Shown here in pieces: positions 7,160 through 14,399 of a DNA stretch of 26,251 nt. How positions within the stretch are numbered: the first letter of the stretch is position 1; each line of letters starts with the position of its first letter. The stretch covers positions 1 through 26,251 of the forward strand of contig JAHHSK010000026.1 of assembly GCA_020025255.1 (NCBI GenBank), given 5' to 3'. The position numbers and the translations under genes are program-made. The notes under the pieces are model-generated. The model searched no databases, was not told the origin of the DNA, and worked only from the letters and a program-made list of their open reading frames with translations. Source of the stretch: Ruthenibacterium sp. GTDB taxonomy: Bacteria; Bacillota; Clostridia; Oscillospirales; Ruminococcaceae.

Positions 7160-8194
7160 ATGATAAGGTGCGTGACGTCGGTGTGGGAAAAAGAAAATTC
7201 ATTTGCGGATTTTGCGGCGGTGCTGCAGTCGGATCCGCCGCAGCCAGCGGAGGAACCCGCTGGAAAGCATGAGCCAAGCAGCCGAAAAGCCGAGCAGGAT
7301 ACAGCACAGCCGCACCCGCCTGCTGCGAAAAAAACGGATGCCGGAAACAGCAGCCGGGAAAAAACAGCGGGATCGGGCGAAAAAAAGGACGAAACCATCC
7401 GGGATGCGTCTGCTTCGGTGCGGTATCCGAAACGAGAAAGACGCCAAGAGCAGGAGCGAAAGGCGGCACAAGGCGACAGCCATTTGCTGTTGGTACAGGT
7501 GCTCTTATGCGCATTGATCGTCGGCTTTGTCCTGTTCGCCAAAAGCACGGGCGCTCCGTTTTTGGAAGATCTTCGCAGCGGATACGAAAGGATGCTTACG
7601 CAGGGGGTCGAGTTTTCAGCGGAAAACCGGTTTGCCCGCTTTGCGCAAAGCACAGTGCATGATCTTCGCATGGGTGTGCAGCACCTGGCCGATACGCTGG
7701 ATCGTGCGGCTTCCCCCAATGCAAGCGGCGGCGCATGGGCGGTGGCCGATACCAAAAAACCGCCGGTGGGCGCAACGTTTGAAAAACTTCCGCTTGGGCA
7801 GAAGCTTCAGCTTCCGCTGAAGGGAAGGATTACATCGGGATACGGATTTCGCAAAAATCCGGTGACACAAGAGCAGGATTTCCATGCCGGCATCGATATT
7901 GCGGCACAGGAGGGAACCCCGGTGTATGCGGCACAGGCCGGACAGGTCGTGCAGGCGGGGTATAATCGGCTGCGCGGTTCGTTTGTTGTGCTGCGCCATC
8001 CCTATGGGGTAAAGACGATCTATCAGCATCTATCTTACAGCTTTGTACGCGGCGGGGAAATGATCCGACCGGGGCAATGCATCGCGCAGGTGGGAAGTAC
8101 CGGCATGACAACCGGCCCGCATCTTCATTTGGAAGTGCTGGTAGACGGGGTGTGCACAAATCCCCTGTATGCATTTCCGCAGCTGAAGCAATGA
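7160..8194 (+). CDS. Membrane-anchored M23 (LytM) peptidase, SpoIVFA-like by position
   Basis: The 344-aa protein has three parts. Residues 1-105 are charged, proline/lysine-rich and probably disordered. A single transmembrane helix follows at about 108-127 (LLLVQVLLCALIVGFVLF). The outer C-terminal half ends in an M23/LytM domain from about residue 215. All metal and catalytic residues are visible: His242 and Asp246 in HAGID, and His321/His323 in HLHLE. The next gene is an M50 protease joined by an ATGA overlap; SpoIVFA (LytM-type) and SpoIVFB (M50) form such a pair in Bacillus, where they control pro-sigma-K cleavage. A role as SpoIVFA counterpart is therefore inferred, but an active cell-wall endopeptidase is equally allowed. 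The start is uncertain: the ATG at 7160 is poorly spaced from AAGG, and GTGs at 7172 or 7181 are options. Confidence 0.82.
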   Translation: MIRCVTSVWEKENSFADFAAVLQSDPPQPAEEPAGKHEPSSRKAEQDTAQPHPPAAKKTDAGNSSREKTAGSGEKKDETIRDASASVRYPKRERRQEQERKAAQGDSHLLLVQVLLCALIVGFVLFAKSTGAPFLEDLRSGYERMLTQGVEFSAENRFARFAQSTVHDLRMGVQHLADTLDRAASPNASGGAWAVADTKKPPVGATFEKLPLGQKLQLPLKGRITSGYGFRKNPVTQEQDFHAGIDIAAQEGTPVYAAQAGQVVQAGYNRLRGSFVVLRHPYGVKTIYQHLSYSFVRGGEMIRPGQCIAQVGSTGMTTGPHLHLEVLVDGVCTNPLYAFPQLKQ

Positions 8195-8772
8195 ACGGGC
8201 GGCATGTGTCGGTGCAGTCGGTGCTGCTGTGTGCCTGCCTTGCATGCGGGCTGCTGTTTGACCCTATGGGCTTTCTGCGCATGGCTTTGGTCTGCGCGGT
8301 GGTGCATGAATGTGCCCATGTGCTGGCCTTTGCCGTATGCACACGCCGTTTGCCCGAGCTGCGCTTTGAACTGGGCGGCATCGGGATGTGGGGGACGCAT
8401 CTGCTGTCCCGCACGGCGGAATTGGTTGTTCTTGCAGCCGGTCCGTGCGCAAATTTTCTTTTTTCCGCGGTGCTGCTGGCTCTGGCCGAGCGAAGGGCGC
8501 GGTATGGGCTTTATTTTATGTCGGCTGTCAGTTTGTGCACCGGGCTTTACAATTTGCTGCCCTTTGGGGTGCTGGACGGTGCCCGCATACTGCAAAATCT
8601 GATCCCGGCGGAAAAAATCGGTGCGCTGTACCGGTTTCAACGCGCCGCATTGTGCCTGTTTTGTGCGGCCGCAGTGGGCTTGGCGCTGCTTTGCCCCATG
8701 CCGCCTTGTGCGCGGATCACTGCGCTGCTCGGGCCGGGATATCTGCTTGTGAAAGAAAAAATCGAACGATAA
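8191..8772 (+). CDS. M50-family site-2 protease, SpoIVFB-like
   Basis: A 193-aa polytopic membrane protein with four or more hydrophobic segments. It carries the intramembrane metalloprotease signatures: HECAH (His39, Glu40, His43) in an early helix, AAGPCANF at about 82-89, and NLLPFGVLDG with Asp129 as the third zinc ligand. The family includes SpoIVFB, which cleaves pro-sigma-K in the mother cell of sporulating Bacillus. The protein is shorter than proteases with PDZ domains and has none, as expected for SpoIVFB-like members; I also see no clear C-terminal CBS domain. Its ATG overlaps the stop of the M23 gene (ATGA), so the two are translationally coupled. Substrate identity is inferred; it could act on another membrane-bound factor. 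Confidence 0.85.
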   Translation: MNGRHVSVQSVLLCACLACGLLFDPMGFLRMALVCAVVHECAHVLAFAVCTRRLPELRFELGGIGMWGTHLLSRTAELVVLAAGPCANFLFSAVLLALAERRARYGLYFMSAVSLCTGLYNLLPFGVLDGARILQNLIPAEKIGALYRFQRAALCLFCAAAVGLALLCPMPPCARITALLGPGYLLVKEKIER

Positions 8773-8775
8773 GAT

Positions 8776-8813
8776 AACTCTGCACGCGCTGCTTTCTGCG
8801 TGCAGAGTTTTTT
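8776..8813 (+). terminator. Strong intrinsic terminator after the M23-M50 operon
   Basis: A perfect 12-bp stem AACTCTGCACGC (8776-8787) and GCGTGCAGAGTT (8798-8809), with a 10-nt loop, runs straight into six T residues (8808-8813). It starts 3 nt after the M50 stop codon. Confidence 0.92.
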
Positions 8814-8816
8814 CGT

Positions 8817-8845
8817 TTGCAATATTCCATGAAATACAGTAAAAT
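8817..8845 (+). promoter_or_regulatory. Sigma-A-type promoter for the radical-SAM pair
   Basis: TTGCAA (8817-8822) and TAAAAT (8840-8845) are separated by 17 nt, directly after the strong terminator and 30 nt before the next start codon. The -10 matches at five of six positions and the -35 at four. Confidence 0.6.
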
Positions 8846-8875
8846 AAAGAGGCATGAAAAAGCCAAAGGGAAAGG

Positions 8876-10729
8876 ATGTTTTTAGGCTTGGATGAAAAGC
8901 TGAAACAGGCGCTGGCCGCCGTGCAGAAGCCGGGGCGCTATACAGGCGGTGAACCGGGCTGCGTCTATAAGGAAAAGGAAAAAATGGATCTGCGTTTTGC
9001 GTTCTGCTTTCCGGATACCTATGAAGTGGGCATGTCGTTTCTGGGTATGAAGATCCTGTATGAAATCCTCAATAAGCGCGAAAACATGTGGTGTGAACGG
9101 GTGTTCATGCCGTGGGTCGATATGAAGGAACAAATGGAAAAGCTGGATATTCCTTTGTATGCGCTGGAAAGCAAAAGCCCGCTTCGGGAATTTGATGTTG
9201 TGGGCTTTACGCTGCAATACGAGCTTTCCTATACCAATATCCTGGCGATGCTGGATCTTGCCCATATCCCGTTTTATACAAAGGATCGCAGCGAACAAGA
9301 TCCGTTCATCGTTGCCGGCGGGCCGTGTGTTTGCAATGCGGAACCGCTTGCGGATTTCTTTGATCTGATGATGCTGGGGGAAGGTGAGATCCAGCTGCCG
9401 CAGGTGTGCGATATTATCGTAAACGGACGCAGGCAGGGGCTGACCAAAAAGGAAATCTTAAAGCAGCTGAGCCATGTGGAAGGCGTTTATGTGCCGCAGT
9501 TCTATGAGGTCGCCTATCAAGAGGACGGACGCGTTGCGTCCATTACGGCAACCGAAGGTGCGCCGCAGGTGATCCGCAAAGCGATCATACGGGATATGAA
9601 TACACAGCCGCTGCCGGAAAATTTTGTGGTTCCGATGATCGGCGCAGTGCATGACCGTGCACAGATCGAAGTGCTGCGCGGCTGTGTGCGCGGCTGCCGC
9701 TTCTGTCAGGCGGGCTTTATCTACCGCCCGATGCGCGAACGCGATGCCGATATGCTTTCCAAAGCGGGGCGCAATCTGTGCAGCAATACCGGGTATGATG
9801 AAATTTCGCTCACCTCACTTTCAACAAGCGATCACAGCCAGCTGGAAAGCCTGCTGGATGATATGCTGGAATGGACACCGAAGGAACATGTCAGCATGTC
9901 GCTGCCCTCGCTGCGGGTGGATAACTTTTCGCAGTCGCTTTTGCAGAAAACCTCGAAGGTGCGCAAAAGCGGCCTGACATTTGCAGCAGAGGCCGGTACC
10001 CAGCGTCTGCGCAACGTCATCAACAAAAATGTATCGGAAGAGGAAATCATGCGCACCTGCAAGCTTGCATTTGATGCAGGATATACAAGCGTAAAGCTTT
10101 ATTTCATGCTGGGGCTGCCGACCGAAACACTTGAGGATGTTGCAGGCATTGCCGATACCGCTCAGCGCATTGTGGATTTGTATTACCAGAATGAAAACAA
10201 GCCCAAGGGGCGCGGCGTTCAGGTGACGATCAGCGTCGCATGTTTTGTGCCAAAGCCGATGACACCGTTTCAATTCGTGGGGCAGGATACAGAGGCTGTC
10301 CTGCGCGAAAAGCAGCAGCATTTGCTGCGCAGCGTAAAAAGCCGCAAGATCACGGTGCATTATCATGACAGCCACACAAGCTTTTTGGAGGCCGTGTTTG
10401 CAAAGGGCGACCGCCGCCTTTCCCGCGTTTTGGTGGAAGCGTATCGCCGCGGCTGCTGTTTTGACGGCTGGGACGAGCATTTCAAATATGATACATGGCT
10501 GGAGGTTTTCCGCGATCTTGGGGTGGATCCCGCTTTCTATGCAAACCGCACGATCGGGCTGGATGAGCTGGTGCCGTGGAGTCATCTGGATTATTGCGTA
10601 ACCAAGGAATACCTTGTGCGGGAATATAAAAAAGCACTTGCAGCGCAAACAACACCCCCGTGTAACCGTGCATGCAGCGGCTGCGGTGCAAATTCACTTT
10701 TGGGAGGTCCGTGCTTTGACTACCATTAG
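8876..10729 (+). CDS. Radical SAM protein, TIGR03960 family
   Basis: A 617-aa radical SAM protein of the B12-binding-like type seen in most Clostridia next to a DUF2344 protein. Residues 1-250 resemble the N-terminal domain of YgiQ/MiaB-like enzymes (FCFPDTYEVGMSFLG, then GGPCVCNAEP and GEGE). The radical SAM cluster motif is CVRGCRFC at Cys270, Cys274 and Cys277, followed by the TIM-barrel core with SLTSLSTSDHS and AAEAGTQRLR. The extreme C-terminus carries a second CX3CX2C (Cys596, Cys600, Cys603) plus Cys613. The reaction is unknown to me; the family is often suggested to modify RNA or a cofactor, which I cannot confirm. The ATG at 8876 follows AAAGGG by 5 nt. The 3' end overlaps the next gene by 14 nt, so the products probably act together. 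Confidence 0.9.
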   Translation: MFLGLDEKLKQALAAVQKPGRYTGGEPGCVYKEKEKMDLRFAFCFPDTYEVGMSFLGMKILYEILNKRENMWCERVFMPWVDMKEQMEKLDIPLYALESKSPLREFDVVGFTLQYELSYTNILAMLDLAHIPFYTKDRSEQDPFIVAGGPCVCNAEPLADFFDLMMLGEGEIQLPQVCDIIVNGRRQGLTKKEILKQLSHVEGVYVPQFYEVAYQEDGRVASITATEGAPQVIRKAIIRDMNTQPLPENFVVPMIGAVHDRAQIEVLRGCVRGCRFCQAGFIYRPMRERDADMLSKAGRNLCSNTGYDEISLTSLSTSDHSQLESLLDDMLEWTPKEHVSMSLPSLRVDNFSQSLLQKTSKVRKSGLTFAAEAGTQRLRNVINKNVSEEEIMRTCKLAFDAGYTSVKLYFMLGLPTETLEDVAGIADTAQRIVDLYYQNENKPKGRGVQVTISVACFVPKPMTPFQFVGQDTEAVLREKQQHLLRSVKSRKITVHYHDSHTSFLEAVFAKGDRRLSRVLVEAYRRGCCFDGWDEHFKYDTWLEVFRDLGVDPAFYANRTIGLDELVPWSHLDYCVTKEYLVREYKKALAAQTTPPCNRACSGCGANSLLGGPCFDYH

Positions 10730-11375
10730 AGTGTGGTTTACCAAAACAGGGGAAGCTTCGTATATTTCCCTGTTGGATCTGCAGCGCGTGATGCAGCGGG
10801 CGCTCAAGCGTTCCGGTTTGCCGGTGTGGTATACACAGGGCTTCAACCCGCATATCTATATGACGTTTGCGGCACCGCTTTCCCTTGGACAGGAAAGCAT
10901 TGCGGAAACGGTTGATTTCAAGACGCAGGCAGAGGAGTATGATTGGGATGCTGCCTGTGCTGTGCTGACCGAGTGCCTGCCGCGCGGCGTGGATGTTGTG
11001 CGCATAAAGCCCGCGGATCTGGATGCAAATGGAATTGCCTATTCGGTTTACGAGGTGCGCTACCGTGCGCAGAATGCTGCGGCGGCGCGTGCGGCATGGC
11101 AGGCGTATAACGATGCGCCCTCTGCCGAGGTGATCAAGGAAGGAAAACGCGGAAAGAAGAAAACGATCGATCTGAAAACGCATCTTGCGCAGGCAGAGCT
11201 GATCGAAGAAGACGATGCACTGTGCGTTCGAATGAACCTGCCCACCGGCAATACGCTGAATGTCAATCCGGTGCTGCTTATGGGCTGGCTGGAAGAAACG
11301 CAGGGGCTGCCGATCACAGCGGGAAATATCCTGCGGACAGGGGTCTATACAAAGGATCATGAAAAATTTGCCTAA
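10716..11375 (+). CDS. TIGR03936 / DUF2344 protein, partner of the radical SAM gene
   Basis: A 219-aa protein of the DUF2344 family, found fused to or directly after TIGR03960 radical SAM proteins. Recognisable parts are the N-terminal RVWFTKTGEASYISLLDLQR and the conserved GFNPHIYMTFAAPLSLG. The C-terminal half has a Lys/Arg-rich stretch (EGKRGKKKT). The biochemical role is unknown. The TTG at 10716 is chosen because GGGAGG (10702-10707) lies 8 nt upstream and the protein then begins as the family does; the frame is open further upstream, but that part is antilogous to the radical SAM end. It overlaps the previous gene by 14 nt. In many clostridia RNase G and rplU follow; here the rplS unit follows instead. 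Confidence 0.87.
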   Translation: MTTIRVWFTKTGEASYISLLDLQRVMQRALKRSGLPVWYTQGFNPHIYMTFAAPLSLGQESIAETVDFKTQAEEYDWDAACAVLTECLPRGVDVVRIKPADLDANGIAYSVYEVRYRAQNAAAARAAWQAYNDAPSAEVIKEGKRGKKKTIDLKTHLAQAELIEEDDALCVRMNLPTGNTLNVNPVLLMGWLEETQGLPITAGNILRTGVYTKDHEKFA

Positions 11376-11380
11376 ACAGC

Positions 11381-11409
11381 TTGCATTTCGCGTTTGTTTA
11401 TGGTATTAT
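11381..11409 (+). promoter_or_regulatory. Extended -10 promoter of rplS
   Basis: TGGTATTAT at 11401-11409 is an extended -10 element (TG, one base, TATTAT). It is preceded by TTGCAT (11381-11386) with a 17-nt spacer. It begins 5 nt after the stop codon of the DUF2344 gene and leaves a leader of about 115 nt before rplS. Confidence 0.65.
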
Positions 11410-11415
11410 ACTAAG

Positions 11416-11520
11416 GCGTTATATCCACTGTGCCAACAGCGGGGTTAATGGCAGAACATTAAACGGACAGTCCTCTGTCGGCTTTTCGGCCGGGTATGAA
11501 TGTCTAATAAAACATGGAGG
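11416..11520 (+). ncRNA. Structured rplS leader, candidate L19 autoregulatory element
   Basis: The leader between the promoter and the rplS ribosome site can fold into a branched structure. An outer stem ACATT (11456-11460) with AATGT (11499-11503) encloses two tight hairpins: GACAG/CTGTC (11466-11470 with 11475-11479) and CGGC/GCCG (11479-11482 with 11489-11492), which share one base and so compete slightly. Firmicutes are known to have an L19 leader that controls rplS; the place fits, but I cannot match it to the family model by eye. Confidence 0.45.
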
Positions 11521-11529
11521 ATTGTAATC

Positions 11530-11874
11530 ATGGACGCAATGAAAATTATTACCGAAGGCATGATCAAAGAGAATCGTCCCGAATTCAACATCGGTGACAC
11601 GGTTCGCGTTTCCGTTCGCATCAAGGAAGGCGACCGCGAGCGTATTCAGGTTTTTGAAGGAACCGTTATCGCAAAGCGCCACGGCGGCGTTGCCGAAACA
11701 TTCACTGTTCGCCGCGCTTCTTACGGTGTAGGCGTGGAACGTGTGTTCCCGGTAAACTCTCCGTTTGTGGAAAAGGTTGAAGTCGTGCGCAAGGGTCGTG
11801 TTCGCCGTGCAAAGCTTTACTATCTGCGTGAACGCACCGGTAAGGCAGCGAAGGTTAAAGAACAGCTTCGATAA
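11530..11874 (+). CDS. rplS: 50S ribosomal protein L19
   Basis: L19 lies at the 30S-50S interface of the large subunit. The 114-aa protein has normal length and the conserved FNIGDTVRVSVRIKEGDRER, QVFEGTVIAKRHGG, VERVFPVNSP and RRAKLYYLRERTGKAA segments. The ATG at 11530 follows GGAGG (11516-11520) by 9 nt; an in-frame ATG at 11500 lies inside the leader structure and would add ten non-conserved residues. It has its own promoter and leader and is followed at once by a terminator, so it can be expressed far above lepB downstream. The order rplS-lepB-rbgA-rnhB is shared with many Firmicutes; trmD and rimM, which usually precede it, are not in this window. Confidence 0.97.
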   Translation: MDAMKIITEGMIKENRPEFNIGDTVRVSVRIKEGDRERIQVFEGTVIAKRHGGVAETFTVRRASYGVGVERVFPVNSPFVEKVEVVRKGRVRRAKLYYLRERTGKAAKVKEQLR

Positions 11875-11881
11875 GATAGCG

Positions 11882-11911
11882 AAAGGGACAATGTACATTG
11901 TCCCTTTTTTT
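11882..11911 (+). terminator. Strong intrinsic terminator after rplS
   Basis: A perfect 11-bp stem AAAGGGACAAT (11882-11892) and ATTGTCCCTTT (11897-11907), with loop GTAC, ends in seven T residues (11905-11911). I see no clear promoter between it and lepB, so lepB and the genes after it may rely on read-through or on a promoter I cannot recognise. Confidence 0.92.
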
Positions 11912-11968
11912 GCATATTGAAACGAATTTTGCAGCCGCGTGCGTCCGCGCAAAAAGGAGGCGCGCGGC

Positions 11969-12004
11969 TTGTTTGTTCGCAGGGAAACGGAGGCAAAGAG
12001 ATGA
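11969..12004 (+). CDS. Possible 11-codon leader peptide overlapping lepB
   Basis: A TTG at 11969, 8 nt after a near-perfect ribosome site AAAAAGGAGG (11951-11960), opens a frame encoding MFVRRETEAKR. Its TGA at 12002-12004 overlaps the lepB ATG as ATGA. The arrangement suggests a coupling peptide. It may be chance, because lepB also has its own GGAGG at 11989-11993. Inverted repeats of GC-rich sequence (GCCGCG at about 11934 and CGCGGC at about 11963) could hide the upstream site. Confidence 0.25.
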   Translation: MFVRRETEAKR

Positions 12005-12537
12005 AGCAGCGCAGTTCAAAAACACAGGTTGTATTTGATTGGTATGATTCGCTTGTCTTTGCGCTGGCTGTTGTGATGATCGTGCTGATATTTGGCGTGC
12101 GCATCACAGAGGTGTTCGGCAAATCTATGGAACCTACACTGCATTGGGGGGATCGGGTTGCTGTGCAGATTCTGGGGTATAAGCCCAAGCGGGGCGATAT
12201 CGTGGTAACGGACAGCCTTACAAAATACGGTGAAACCTTGGTCAAGCGCATCATTGCAACCGGGGGCGATACCGTGGATATTGATTTTGAAAGCGGAATG
12301 ATTACGGTAAACGGACAGCGAGTGGAAGAACCGTACATTTCCGAGCCGACTCATCTGCAATATGATGTGGAATTTCCGGTTACGGTTCCCACAGACTGTG
12401 TGTTTGTTATGGGGGATAATCGAAACGCTTCGCTGGACAGCCGGTGTACGGATGTCGGATTTATAGAGGAAAAAGCAATTTTTGGAAAGGTTCTGCTGCG
12501 GCTTGCGCCCTTTGGCAGTTTTGGTAAGGTGCTATGA
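12001..12537 (+). CDS. lepB: Type I signal peptidase
   Basis: A 178-aa S26 signal peptidase that cleaves signal peptides from secreted proteins on the outer face of the membrane. It has one N-terminal transmembrane helix (about residues 17-36), the catalytic Ser42 in GKSMEPTL, and the catalytic lysine Lys82 in TLVKRIIA. The later boxes GDTVDI and MGDNRNASLDSR are also present. The length is typical of the Gram-positive type with one membrane anchor. The ATG at 12001 follows ACGGAGG by 7 nt; the frame is open upstream to a TTG at 11917, but that lacks a ribosome site and would add residues before the anchor. The stop overlaps the rbgA start (ATGA). Confidence 0.95.
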   Translation: MKQRSSKTQVVFDWYDSLVFALAVVMIVLIFGVRITEVFGKSMEPTLHWGDRVAVQILGYKPKRGDIVVTDSLTKYGETLVKRIIATGGDTVDIDFESGMITVNGQRVEEPYISEPTHLQYDVEFPVTVPTDCVFVMGDNRNASLDSRCTDVGFIEEKAIFGKVLLRLAPFGSFGKVL

Positions 12538-13403
12538 ATGAAAGTTTGAATTCCCGCCCCATTCAATGGTTTCCGGGACATATGACAAAAACACTGCGGG
12601 TCATGGAAAAGGAGATCCGCAACGTGGATGTTGTGCTGCAGCTGTTGGATGCCCGCATTCCGTACAGCAGCCTGAATCCGGAGATCATGCGGATCACGCG
12701 CGGCAAGCCCCACCTGTATGTGCTGAATAAATCCGATCTTGCAGACCCGGATATAACAGCGCAATGGGTGTCGCATTTTCGGAAAGACGGGGATGGCTGC
12801 CTTGCGGTTTCCAGCAAAAACCGCGGCGGCGTACAAAGCGTGAAGCATGCGATCGATGCGGAGTTAGCCGATCTGCTGGAGCGCCGTGCGGTAAAAGGCA
12901 TGGCGGGCGCGAAGATCCGTGTGATGATCGTGGGGATCCCCAACGTTGGAAAATCGACCTTCATCAACAGCTTTGCCGGTTCCGTGCGGGCAAAGGCAGC
13001 CGATAAACCGGGTGTCACGCGCGGCAAGCAGTGGGTCACGGTGGGAAACTATGATCTGCTGGATATGCCCGGTGTGCTGTGGAAAAAATTTGATACGCTC
13101 GAAACGGCAAGCAATCTTGCGTTTATCGGTTCGATCAAAGATGATATCCTGGATATCGAATCCCTGGCAACCGGTTTGTTGAGTGAGATGCAGAAGATGT
13201 ATCCCGAACGCCTGATCGAACGGTATCATCTTTCCCAAGAGGATCTGCAGCAGGATGCATATGACCTTCTGGAGACAATCGGGCGCAAGCGCGGCATGCT
13301 GATGTCGGGCGGCGTAGTCAATACGGAACGCGCGGCAATCATGCTGGTGGATGAATTCCGCGGTGCGAAAATGGGGCGTGTGTCGCTGGAAAGGCCGGAA
13401 TGA
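12534..13403 (+). CDS. rbgA: Ribosome biogenesis GTPase RbgA (YlqF)
   Basis: RbgA is a circularly permuted GTPase needed late in assembly of the 50S subunit. In this 289-aa protein the motifs appear in permuted order: G4 NKSDL (about residues 65-69), G5-like SSKN, then G1 GIPNVGKST at residues 134-142, G2 around PGVTRG, and G3 DMPG. The N-terminal IQWFPGHMTK motif is diagnostic for the YlqF/RbgA group, and the C-terminal helical domain binds the ribosome. It overlaps lepB by 4 nt (ATGA) and precedes rnhB by 1 nt, the same order as in Bacillus. Confidence 0.96.
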   Translation: MNESLNSRPIQWFPGHMTKTLRVMEKEIRNVDVVLQLLDARIPYSSLNPEIMRITRGKPHLYVLNKSDLADPDITAQWVSHFRKDGDGCLAVSSKNRGGVQSVKHAIDAELADLLERRAVKGMAGAKIRVMIVGIPNVGKSTFINSFAGSVRAKAADKPGVTRGKQWVTVGNYDLLDMPGVLWKKFDTLETASNLAFIGSIKDDILDIESLATGLLSEMQKMYPERLIERYHLSQEDLQQDAYDLLETIGRKRGMLMSGGVVNTERAAIMLVDEFRGAKMGRVSLERPE

Positions 13404-13404
13404 A

Positions 13405-14010
13405 ATGACGGAAGAAATGTATGCGTTTGATGCACAATATCGTGCCTCTGCGGGGATCGTATGCGGCGTGGATGAAGCGGGACGAGGCCCGCTGTGCGGC
13501 CCGGTGTGCGTTGCGGCGGTCGTGCTGGACCCGGAACAGCTCATCCAGGGCGTAAACGATTCAAAAAAGCTTTCCGAAAAAAAGCGGGAAGCCTTGTATG
13601 AGGAAATTTTGAATAAAGCACTTGCATATCATATTGTCATGGTCGGCCCCGAAACGATCGATGAACGGAATATTCTGGGTGCAACGATGCTTGGAATGAA
13701 GGATGCGGTCAACGGGCTTTCGATCCGGCCGCAGCTGGCACTGATCGATGGAAATCGCTGCCCGCAAATGGAAATACCGGCGCAGAGCGTGGTAAAGGGC
13801 GATGCGAAATCCGCCTGCATTGCGGCGGCTTCGATTTTGGCAAAGGTGACGCGGGACCGCTATATGAAGAAGCTTGCACAGGAATACCCCCAATACAAGC
13901 TGGAAAAGCACAAGGGATATCCGACCAAGGAACATTATGCCCTGCTCGATCAATATGGTGTTCAGCCGTTTTACCGCAAATCCTTTTTGAAAAAGCGCGG
14001 CTATGTTTAA
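13405..14010 (+). CDS. rnhB: Ribonuclease HII
   Basis: RNase HII cuts RNA in RNA-DNA hybrids and starts removal of misincorporated ribonucleotides. The 201-aa protein shows the catalytic GVDEAGRGPLCGPV block, with Asp23 and Glu24, and further acidic residues in LIDGN and in SILAKVTRDR. The C-terminal KHKGYPTKEHYALLDQYG is typical. The ATG at 13405 is chosen; the frame is open upstream, but that part lies in rbgA, and an ATG four codons later is possible. The ribosome site is weak (AAGGCCGG), so translation may be coupled to rbgA. It overlaps yraN by 8 nt. Confidence 0.95.
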   Translation: MTEEMYAFDAQYRASAGIVCGVDEAGRGPLCGPVCVAAVVLDPEQLIQGVNDSKKLSEKKREALYEEILNKALAYHIVMVGPETIDERNILGATMLGMKDAVNGLSIRPQLALIDGNRCPQMEIPAQSVVKGDAKSACIAAASILAKVTRDRYMKKLAQEYPQYKLEKHKGYPTKEHYALLDQYGVQPFYRKSFLKKRGYV

Positions 14011-14374
14011 TCGGGAAAAAGCCGATCCCGGAGTACAGGGCGAAAAGCTTGCTGCCAAATGGTACCGCAAAAAGGGAGGCACGATTCTGGAACAGAACTT
14101 CCGCACGCGGCAGGGGGAAATCGACCTGATCGTCTGGGACGGCGAATTTTTGATTTTTGCAGAGGTGAAAACCCGCGCGGAAAATGCAATCGCTGCCCCG
14201 CGTGAATTTGTGACACCGGCAAAACAGAAACGCCTGATTCTGGCAGCAAAGGGATATCTGATGCAGAATCCGCAAGCGGAAAATTTGCGGCTGCGTTTTG
14301 ATGTGGTGGAAGTGGTGCTTGCCGAAAAGGGCAGACCGAAGCTGCAATGCATCGAAAACGCGTTTACCGTATAA
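14003..14374 (+). CDS. yraN: UPF0102 / YraN-family nuclease-like protein
   Basis: A 123-aa member of UPF0102, a small family with an endonuclease-like fold whose cellular role is not settled. The conserved core is visible: GEKLAAKWYRKKGG near residues 13-26, NFRTRQGEIDLIVWDG with the Glu and Asp of a nuclease-type metal site, then FAEVKTR with the Glu and Lys expected of the same site. The C-terminal part (KQKRLILAAKGYL, then LRFDVVEV) also fits. The gene begins inside the 3' end of rnhB and has no strong ribosome site. The rnhB-yraN order is common in bacteria. Confidence 0.92.
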   Translation: MFNREKADPGVQGEKLAAKWYRKKGGTILEQNFRTRQGEIDLIVWDGEFLIFAEVKTRAENAIAAPREFVTPAKQKRLILAAKGYLMQNPQAENLRLRFDVVEVVLAEKGRPKLQCIENAFTV

Positions 14375-14399
14375 CGATTCAGGAAAAGAGGGCATAGCT

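Noticed and set aside
5935..7755. Several long minus-strand frames (277, 290 and 312 codons) opposite ppk1 and the M23 gene
   Set aside because: They lie opposite genes with intact active sites, have no ribosome sites and show Cys/Ser/Pro/Phe-rich compositions typical of antisense frames.
9821..10648. A 275-codon minus-strand frame opposite the radical SAM gene
   Set aside because: The sense protein carries the radical SAM motif and is conserved along its length; the opposite frame has no domain likeness.
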